Assembly (NCBI GenBank): GCA_036172665.1
Contig: CM069873.1
Span: 40,828,001 to 40,892,000 of the forward strand
Source of the DNA: Prosopocoilus inquinatus
Lineage: Eukaryota; Arthropoda; Insecta; Coleoptera; Lucanidae
Direction: 5' to 3'
Length of the DNA stretch: 64,000 bases
The number at the start of each line of letters is the position of its first letter. The stretch's first letter is position 1. The position numbers and the translations under genes were made by a program. A model generated the notes under the pieces. It worked only from the letters and a program-made list of their open reading frames with translations, was not told where the DNA came from and did not search any database. Below are positions 57,160-64,000 of this stretch, in pieces.

Positions 57160-58017
57160 TTATTGAAATAAAAAAACATTTGATGATAAGGGTTTATTCC
57201 TATCTTCATCAATTGCCACACTAATAACTTCTTTTAATGTGGTGACATTTCTAGATTTAATGATAGTTTTTAATTCATGGTTTCTTATACCATTGCAAAA
57301 AGAATTTATAGCAATTTTTTCGTTCACCGGTCGCAATGAAATTAATAAATTTTCGTCATTTCCTGCTTGAGCCAATGTTAAATCGCTAAATAGTTGTTCG
57401 ATTTCGCTACCAAATTCGTCAATGGATTTGTTCAATTGTCGGGATTGATGCAATTGATTTGAAAGTGTTGTAGCTGATTTTTTCGTAATAAAATTTTCTC
57501 TAATATCTCTCACAAGTGAATCTACAGTATCGTATTTTTTATTCAACCGAATTTTAGCATTTTCAGAGAGACGAGTTTTTAAAACGAAATTTATTAAATG
57601 CTTTATGCTGCCTGGTTCTAATAACCCTGCGTATAATATGATTGAATATATTAATTTTTTGGTTGTGTCCTCATTTACATCCATAGATGGTAATAAACTA
57701 CCCGCAGTTTTTAAATTAAATTGCTCTCCCATTTCAGAATGAATGTTTAACCTATCCTGAAGCATACAATGAATGTCATTAATAATTAAATTAATTTTTT
57801 CAATGTAAATCTTAACTTTACTAGTTACATCAATATTTGCCACGTCCTTACCAAATTCTACTCTTAGGTTGCCTAACCTAACTGAAAGTTCTAAATCTAT
57901 TAATCTTTTCTGAGTTAATTCTAAATTTTCTCGTCTATCTTTATTATCTTTAACTCTATTAGCTTTAAACAACTGAAGTTCATCATATAATGCTTTAAAC
58001 TTAACTAGTACACTCAT
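57160..58017 (-). pseudogene. Gypsy gag protein (capsid part)
   Basis: A 285-codon frame starts MSVLVKFKALYDELQLFK and is helical and charged throughout. LIYSIILYAGLLEPGSIKHL and the FGSEIEQLFSDLTLAQ region fit the retrotransposon gag pattern. The frame ends at 57160 and related residues continue in another frame (to 57000). No CCHC knuckle is visible. The family role is assembly of the particle that holds element RNA. Confidence 0.75.
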
Positions 58018-58082
58018 TTATATAAAAAAACAATGAACGTATGTTTAACTGACCTTAGTTTATCTCACGATTTGCGTACCAT

Positions 58083-58340
58083 TTACACACTGTGACCTAC
58101 AATGGCGAGATGGTCCCGACTCTTGTAAACTTCTTTTCTGATCTTCTTCAACCATGCTTTCTTGCATCGACGCCAAATAAATAATGTAATTGTAACGACT
58201 ACCAAGAATAACACTGCTACGCCTGCTATTTCCCACAGGGTGAATTGTACTTTGGTTTCATTCAATTTTGTAGTACCACCACTGCTATCAGCTTGTGCGA
58301 TTATTATTTCCTTTTCATTTCTCGACTGATTGCTACCCAT
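58083..58340 (-). CDS. Small membrane protein in the gypsy leader
   Basis: An 85-codon intact frame upstream of gag in element direction. It starts MGSNQSRNEKEIIIAQADSS, where Gly2 and Ser6 fit an N-myristoylation consensus. A single hydrophobic segment (AGVAVLFLVVVTITLFIW, residues about 38-55) is followed by a basic stretch (RRCKKAWLKKIRK). I recall similar short MG-N/S...AQ proteins in leaders of other insect gypsy elements, but cannot name a family. Function unknown; membrane attachment is inferred. It could be the only undamaged frame of the element. Confidence 0.6.
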   Translation of the reverse strand: MGSNQSRNEKEIIIAQADSSGGTTKLNETKVQFTLWEIAGVAVLFLVVVTITLFIWRRCKKAWLKKIRKEVYKSRDHLAIVGHSV

Positions 58341-58391
58341 TTTGGAAAAACGACTTCTTCATTTACACTTTACACTTCACTAATACTTCAA

Positions 58392-58405
58392 TGGCAGGAT
58401 CGCCA
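58392..58405 (-). other. Primer-binding site of the gypsy element
   Basis: On the minus strand the bases directly after the 5' LTR read TGGCGATCCTGCCA. Starting with TGG right at the LTR edge is typical of a tRNA-primed site. I cannot name the tRNA from memory. Confidence 0.6.
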
Positions 58406-58708
58406 TGTAATAAATAATAATTTACCTTTTTCGAATTTGTTCAATGTTATAAATAATTAAGGAATGTTTCTCACTTCTTTACTGCAATTTTTTTGTTTTT
58501 CAGTGAAACCACTTTATGTTGTAACTTATGCATCTTTATTTAGTAAAGATTCGATACATACTGTACATGTTTATTTTTTATTCCTTTCAGCAATTTTTCC
58601 CTGGCTTCGCGGCGCATCCGTTGTACTTGTTTTTTAGACGCTAAATCAGCACCGGATGCACCGCGGGAACTTTCCATAAAATGTAATGAAATATAATATT
58701 CCATTACA
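58406..58708 (-). repeat. 5' LTR of the gypsy element
   Basis: 303 bp, the partner of 52827-53128. On the minus strand it begins TGTAATGGAATATTAT and ends TATTTATTACA. Confidence 0.9.
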
Positions 58709-58986
58709 CACACACATTTATTTACTTCATTTGCATTAGTTAAAATTAAACTGAAGTTGCCATTCCAGGTGTTACTCTAACGGTTACACAAAGAAATATT
58801 TACTACAGTATTTACAACGATAAGACAGAAAAGTTGATCTTAAAATTGAACGATTTTTTTATGCATGAAACCAAAACTGGCCTAGAAGAAAAATCCAAGG
58901 AAGACTACTGTCGAAAAAACTAAGTTACGGTTGGTTGTTTTATGGTATTGGCTTGCACCATTGTTGTATACAAACGAACACAACAG

Positions 58987-59972
58987 GTATAGAAATAGAG
59001 GTTGTTTGCAAAATAAGTGCAAATTTAACCACAGTACGCTGACAGCACAAACAACACAAGAAAAACTGTTACCATTCAATTTCTGCCCGATTCCGAGACA
59101 CCCTGTATATTGCATTTCTGACGGAATTTCGTCCCTGACGCCGCATGTTTATTTCCTTTTCTTAAACACTAAACGCAGTGGAATTCTTTCAAAGACCCGC
59201 CCTAGCGAACTCTGCGTTTCGCTGACATGCTTTCAAAGTTTCCCTTACATAGCAAATTCTCCCTGCAAAATTAGGATAATGAAAATGGGTTTTGGAAGTT
59301 AACTTACGGCAAAGTTGATTCTTTATTTAGCGTTTTAAGAGTTGCAAGATATGATGCAATATGGTGAAATTCAAGGGTGTTCATACGCCTGTCGATGCAG
59401 GAATTAACCCCTGGTATTTGGAGCCCATTGGTTGATGTTGACATAAGATTCTGCTGCGGTTGGTGTTCACATCTCGCCTCTTCTTTTTCTCATACCCCGT
59501 TTCTTTTCACGCGTTATTCCGGAGCGAAATTAGAGAACAATTCCCGTTATCCCCCTCGAAGTGACAGCACGTGTTGTTTGTGGGATGTGAACCCGTTTTG
59601 GTTAAGTGTGTTTCCCCAGTTAAGTGGTGGTGAAATCTTATGCGGCTGAAAATAGCTGGATTTATTGCACTGTCCCGAGGATTACAAATGCGGTTGCATT
59701 CTCTACGCCTGTTCTCCAAGTAGAGCCTAGTGAACAGGTGAGTTCACTCTTAGGTGTTTTGTTTCGCTTCAAACGCTACTAACGCATAATTTTCGTTCCT
59801 TTCAGGCTTTTGTTTTCTTGGCCATTTCTGTTGACCTCTTTTATTGCTAACCTTTTCTTTTTGGCGCCTTTGTGGTGCATCGTATCAGCCACCCTTCCAC
59901 CCCCTTGGTTCTGCACCGCCATTTGGCCGCACACGGTCAAGTCCGAACGCCCCTGCGAGCATACCCGAGTAA
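58987..59972. other. Receptor-pseudogene intron, likely element-derived
   Basis: From about 59370 the base composition rises in GC compared with the receptor exons. No conserved domain was recognised in either strand. It may belong with 60707-60850 as one older element split by the TAA-flanked MITE. Confidence 0.4.
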
Positions 59973-60706
59973 GACGGCTTGTCCACGACCAGAATTTTCG
60001 CCGTCCGCCGTCCCGGCAGATTTACCGTATTAGTAGTAATGCATTACATTATATTGGCTCTTGTCTTTTGAAAATTTACCGTGCCGGTTCGTGGACAAAC
60101 CAAAATTTAATCTAATATATTACTACCAATCCGGTAAATCTGCCGGAACAGTAACTCTACCGGCCGGCAGAAATATTGATGGCTTTGTCCACGGGGACGG
60201 TAATTCAGCCGTATCTATAGTCAGGTGCATAATAACTTTTCGTTTATGGAATGGATCCGCATCATATTTGTAGTATTATTGTTTTATATTATTTTTAACA
60301 TCAAAATGATCTTTATTCAATGTACAAACTTCTTCATAAGCTTCTTTCTTCTTTCTTCGATTAAAGGAATTAATTATGTATCAGCTGTATCAACATTGAA
60401 TTCTTCAGTCATTTTTAACACACAAGCAATTTACTTGCGCTTTATAGCCCAACTAAAGTATAGGTACGGCTAATATGCCGGGTCGTGGACACGGAGAGTA
60501 GTTAACACATGTTTCACTACGAAACCGGCACACCGTCCGGCTGCCGTCTCTGCAGTGGGAATCCGGTGCTGCAAACGGCACCGTGTTCTGAAAATTTACC
60601 GTGCCGGCAAGTGGACAAGCCAGAATTTTATCTAATGTATTACTACTAATCCGGTAAATTTGCCGGGACGGCGGACGGCGAAAATTCTTGTCGTGGACAA
60701 CCCCCC
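59973..60706. mobile_element. 734-bp TAA-flanked MITE with internal repeats
   Basis: Outer arms: CTTGTCCACGACCAGAATTTTCGCC on the left, and the reverse complement of the right arm TTGTCCACGACAAGAATTTTCGCC; both continue GTCCGCCGTCCCGGCA and ATTTACCG over about 75 bp. TAA stands at 59970-59972 and 60707-60709. A second motif (GAAAATTTACCGTGCCGG...GTGGACAA) occurs at about 60068 and 60588 as direct copies. CCGG-rich blocks are unusual for this window. Confidence 0.75.
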
Positions 60707-60762
60707 TAAGGCGCCTTTGTCTTTCCTATCGCGAAGAGTTTTTGAGAATCCACCCTATTCCA

Positions 60763-60791
60763 CTGAGGCTGGCCGGCGACGCCGAAACGTC
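60763..60791 (+). other. Penelope-like hammerhead remnant (possible)
   Basis: CTGAGGCTGGCCGGCGACGC followed by CGAAACGTC resembles the CUGANGA / hairpin / GAAAC / GUC order at the ends of Penelope-like elements. The last A of CUGANGA is C here, so it would be inactive. Recognised by pattern only. Confidence 0.3.
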
Positions 60792-60861
60792 TGTTTGTGA
60801 TCACTTGTGAATATTTGCTTCTCTGATCGTAGGCACTAAACATTGCCGGAATGATTAATAT

Positions 60862-61535
60862 GCAAGACACACTCACCAAATATCATCTGTGTGGAGGATC
60901 ACATTCAAACAACCGTTCACTATTAGACATTTAGAAATGTTTATAACAATTGTTCGACGTGGCGTCCATCATTAGCGGCACACAAACGAGCTCGGCGAAA
61001 AAATGATTTTTGTGTTCGTGTGCATTGTGCATGTTAGGAGTGGCGCAAAGTACTGTCGTCGACGGCATTATGAATAAACTCCTCTGAAATGCTGTTCGTG
61101 AATTGCGGCATTTTAATAAGTAATAATACTGTGCATATAGTAATCATATTTAGCTTTAACTCGTTCAATCACTTTTCACAAACTAAACTGTTGATCCCAA
61201 TGAATACAGAACAAAAAATTATGTGTCATAATCATAAAAAGTGAAGCAAATTATTTCGCTCATCACGTTAAAAACAACGCTTGTACTGGTTTCTCGACAA
61301 AGGTGACTGCTCGATTTCACATCTGTTTTTTGTTCCTATAATATTTCCTTTTCTTGACCTACCTCAAAGACATAGACATACGATTATTTCCTGCCCGAAT
61401 TTCAACTGCGATTTTCTCTAAATCTGTAAAACTTTTGTTAAGGACATCTCAGTTTAAATGTTCCCATTTATGGAGATGTATTACGGGTTTAAATTTCTGC
61501 ACTTATTTCACAAACACCCGGTATTATGGCGAAAA
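60862..61535 (-). mobile_element. Dispersed repeat A, copy 2
   Basis: Reverse-orientation partner of 26925-27595. On + it shows CCAAATATCATCTGTGTGGA, ACTAAACTGTTGATCCCAA, AATTTCAACTGCGATTTTC and TGCACTTATTTCACAAACA, each the reverse complement of a stretch in copy 1. It ends about 20 bp before receptor-pseudogene exon 3. Confidence 0.75.
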
Positions 61536-62738
61536 GTAATTCGTTTCTATTTTAGAGTATTACCGTTCCCCCTGTGGCTTCCTTATGACTGGAAATCCTC
61601 CCCAAATTATGAAATGACCCTCTTGACTGAGATAGCTTCACTTGTAATAATGTCTTTCATACAGGCAGCAACAGATATGTTTTATGCTACTGTATTACTA
61701 CTATCTTCTAAACAATTTGAGTTATTAGGTAACTACCATTATCAATTCGGATTATTATTTATGTGTAGCTCTGGATGGATTAATTACTAAAATAATATGA
61801 TTAGATATCAAAAAATACTGGTGTAAGAAACTAAGATTCTGTACAGAAAAAAAAATATTTATTTGAAACTATTCACAAATGTAAACCAAACAGGAAGTTT
61901 TACAATAAGTATTATTATTGATTGATTTCTTTTGTGTAAGAACAGTACGCAACTACTTCTTGAAATTTGGAACACAAAGGCAAAAATTCACACTTTCAAT
62001 GTCGTTTCAATATAAGTAATCAAATATACGAAATGCTCTTCATTGTAGGCTGGGAATTCAAGAATTTAGTATACACTTGCTTATTGGGAAATGGGATCCC
62101 AAAAGACATCGTATACAAATTTCGAGAAAAATTTAACGGCTATAAAACTGCCACAACGAGGTACTTAAGTGTTTCATAAATTAAGAAACTTGTCCTGCAG
62201 AACATATTAATCCTAACAAATAAAGAGGCAAAACAAGAAACGGAGCTGTTTGGTTCAGAGCGGACGTTAATAAATTAATTTGTTTGGTCTATGTTTTATT
62301 TTATTTATTTTTAGAGATACTGAAGCTTTGGATTTCAACAATATCTACGTTGTATGTGAGTCGTATGAATCTAATAAAAGCATTTTGAACCGCATTAATA
62401 GATTAATACAATTTCATCAGACGTTGCTGTTGTTCTGCGTTGACTTGGAAAAATTATTTTCTCCGTTAATGTTAGTTTATTATCTGGTCATTATGACCGT
62501 TGCATTGTTCTTAAATTTTGTACTTATTACGGTAAGTTCATTTATAAATAAATAAATTGAACATGACAAGGTTTTGAAAAAGTTTAAATGACCACTTGAA
62601 CAAATTAACTAACTTTCTTATCACTCAAAAAGTAACGGACTTCCTTATGTAGTTTGTATGTTTTTGTAAATCACCGCATTCCAGTATTGTAAGTTGTTGT
62701 TGTTGTTTGTTGTTTTAATACATTACAAGAGATTTTAA

Positions 62739-63425
62739 CGTCCGTTTATAATGTCATGTAAGATTAAGTTTATTGCTTTTATGCTTAACTCTTCCCGCAA
62801 AATTATTTCTGTTACACTACTGATTACCCTATTTTAAGTATTGTTATAAGTGTTCGTTTGATTGCCTAATTTGGATGATCACGTGGAAGTCAGACATGTT
62901 AAAAACTTGTATATAATGGGCTAAACTGATTTTATTTGCATTTTTTTAAAATTCTATTCAAAATCGAAATGATTTTTTTTATCAACCATCACTTTTTACA
63001 AGACCATATAATATCTTTAATTTGGCCCTATTCTATTATAATCGTAAAATTTCTATTAAAAATATTTAAAAAAATAATTTTGGATTTTGGCGTCCGTTTA
63101 TAAATATCATGTAAGGTTATGTTTATTGCTTTTATGCTTAGGTCTTCTGGCAAAATTAGTTGTGTTACACTACTGATTATCCTATTTTAAGTATTGCTAT
63201 AAGTGTACGTTTGGTTGCCTAATTTGGGTGGTTACGTGAAACTCGGACATGTTGAAAACCTGTACATAATGGGCTAAACTGATTTTATTTGCATTTTTAA
63301 AAATTCTATTCAAAATAGAAATTATTTTTTTATCAACCATTTTTATGAAACAATTTAATTTTTTAATTTGTCCCTATTCTGTTACAATCGTAAAATTTCT
63401 ATTAAAAATATTAAAAACAAATTTC
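62739..63425. repeat. 352-bp tandem duplication in pseudogene intron 5
   Basis: The stretch beginning CGTCCGTTTATAATGTCATG (62739) recurs from 63091 (CGTCCGTTTATAAATATCAT). Shared landmarks inside are TTTATTGCTTTTATGCTTA, GGGCTAAACTGATTTTATTT and ATCGTAAAATTTCTATTAAA. The second copy reaches the splice acceptor of exon 6 (63431-63432). Confidence 0.85.
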
Positions 63426-63776
63426 ATTTCAGACCATAAATATATTCTGCGTAACGCTTTGCTTAGCTGCTTATTTGCAAATATTTGTCCCATGTTTTAT
63501 AGCAAATCTATTATCGTCTCAGGTATGTATTCCGAGGAACATTAAATGACCAAGTGCAGTAATGAATTTAATTTAAACGTAAAGAAGAGACCATTTTAAT
63601 TTGATTTGATTTCAGGCGCAACAACTTAGAACGGACTTGCCATGGTACATTTGCAGTACTTTTGTTGTAAAGAATGTAGGGTAAAAGTAGAATTTCTTTT
63701 ACATAAAATCCAAATGCCCGCCACAATCACAGTAGGCAAATTTTCTAATTTGGACCTTTTCTTATTTCTATGGGTA

Positions 63777-64000
63777 GGTAAATAAATACAAAATAAAATT
63801 AGGCGTGGTTTTTTGCCCAGCTTTTTCTTTAATAAAATTGTAGAACGTAATCTATTATTTTAATTTTTCCAGACAATTTAACTTATTTTGACAATTCGAG
63901 TTGGAACTTGTAACTACTTAAATATTTATCTTTGTTGTATATTTGATGTTTATAGAGAAAGAATTCGCCACTGATATTTCAAATTGCTCAAACTCTTTGG
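63777..64000. other. 3' flank of receptor pseudogene
   Basis: A possible last small exon of the receptor may follow the acceptor TTTTTCCAG at about 63865, reading NLTYFDNSSWNL and a stop if the donor at 63777 is used. The alternative without it is equally open. No other gene in the remaining bases. Confidence 0.3.

Larger units (their letters stand above)
52827..58708 (-). mobile_element. Gypsy/Ty3-type LTR retrotransposon
   Basis: A 5.9-kb element with LTRs at both ends, reading right to left. In its own direction the order is LTR, primer site, small membrane-protein frame, gag, protease, reverse transcriptase, RNase H, integrase, purine tract, LTR. The gypsy order (RT-RH-IN) sets it apart from copia. 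By hand the two LTRs differ at about 16 of 302 positions, so it is not a fresh insertion. Every large frame is interrupted. Between the integrase end and the LTR only about 340 bp remain, too little for an envelope gene. Left flank CACACT and right flank CACAC suggest a 4-5 bp duplication. Confidence 0.9.
51926..63776 (+). pseudogene. Odorant receptor pseudogene, split by insertions
   Basis: Exon remains by comparison with the intact receptor: part of exon 1 at 51926-52034 (MFYSTFLLLFLISFAMDIKS; the first about 35 residues are missing, with an in-frame stop just upstream), exon 2 at 58769-58986 (26 bp shorter, frame lost near 58910-58925), exon 3 at 61556-61728, exon 4 at 62049-62160, exon 5 at 62315-62531, exon 6 at 63433-63522 (four codons shorter) and exon 7 at 63616 to about 63776 (frame lost near 63660-63670, after YICST). 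Exons 3-6 are open and keep the sizes 173, 112, 217 and GT-AG sites. The intron after exon 1 contains the gypsy element and a repeat C copy; the next holds repeat A and a MITE. At least three lesions make a working receptor unlikely. Confidence 0.8.

Noticed and set aside
51926..63776. Reading the second receptor as an intact gene
   Set aside because: Frame changes in exons 2 and 7 and a missing N-terminus are visible; no alternative exon restoring them was found.

Overview
This looks like a 64-kb stretch of AT-rich insect nuclear DNA, most likely from a beetle (the order is an inference). The genes have many exons and GT-AG introns, some only about 50 bp long. The host gene families are a ZAD zinc-finger protein, secreted type-B carboxylesterases and a 7tm_6 odorant receptor. 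The space between and inside genes is packed with DNA transposons, MITEs and retrotransposon relics. All host genes are on the + strand. I found no tRNA, rRNA or CRISPR signal. Exon joins were worked out by hand from splice motifs, phase and paralogue comparison.

Layout. 1-5646: retroelement scraps, a tandem plus inverted short repeat ('repeat C', with a hammerhead-like fold) and two nested inverted-repeat elements. 5647-10121: a five-exon ZAD/C2H2 protein with 11 fingers. 10991-14221: a Harbinger element with TAA duplications, inserted in an older inverted-repeat element; its transposase and its antisense MADF-BESS partner are both frameshifted. 14436-16400: BEL/Pao integrase relic split by an insertion. 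16924-18845: dead Tc1-like element holding a solo LTR.

21255-42827: two tandem carboxylesterase genes, each with ten exons, identical intron phases and a complete Ser-Glu-His triad. Their introns are swollen by insertions, including a whole mariner in the first gene. The first protein ends in KDEL, an ER-retrieval signal; the second stops without it. 45583-47709: a complete seven-exon odorant receptor (413 aa). 51926-63776: a second, broken receptor copy. Its first two exons are separated by a 5.9-kb gypsy-type LTR element on the minus strand, and more elements follow.

How the genes may work together: secreted esterases that hydrolyse volatile esters, beside odorant receptors, would suit an odour-clearance and odour-detection locus, but sequence alone does not show co-expression. 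The most unusual items are the KDEL tail on only one esterase paralogue, repeat C (a small non-coding mobile repeat with 12-13 bp target duplications in two copies), and the antisense accessory gene inside the transposase intron of the Harbinger element.
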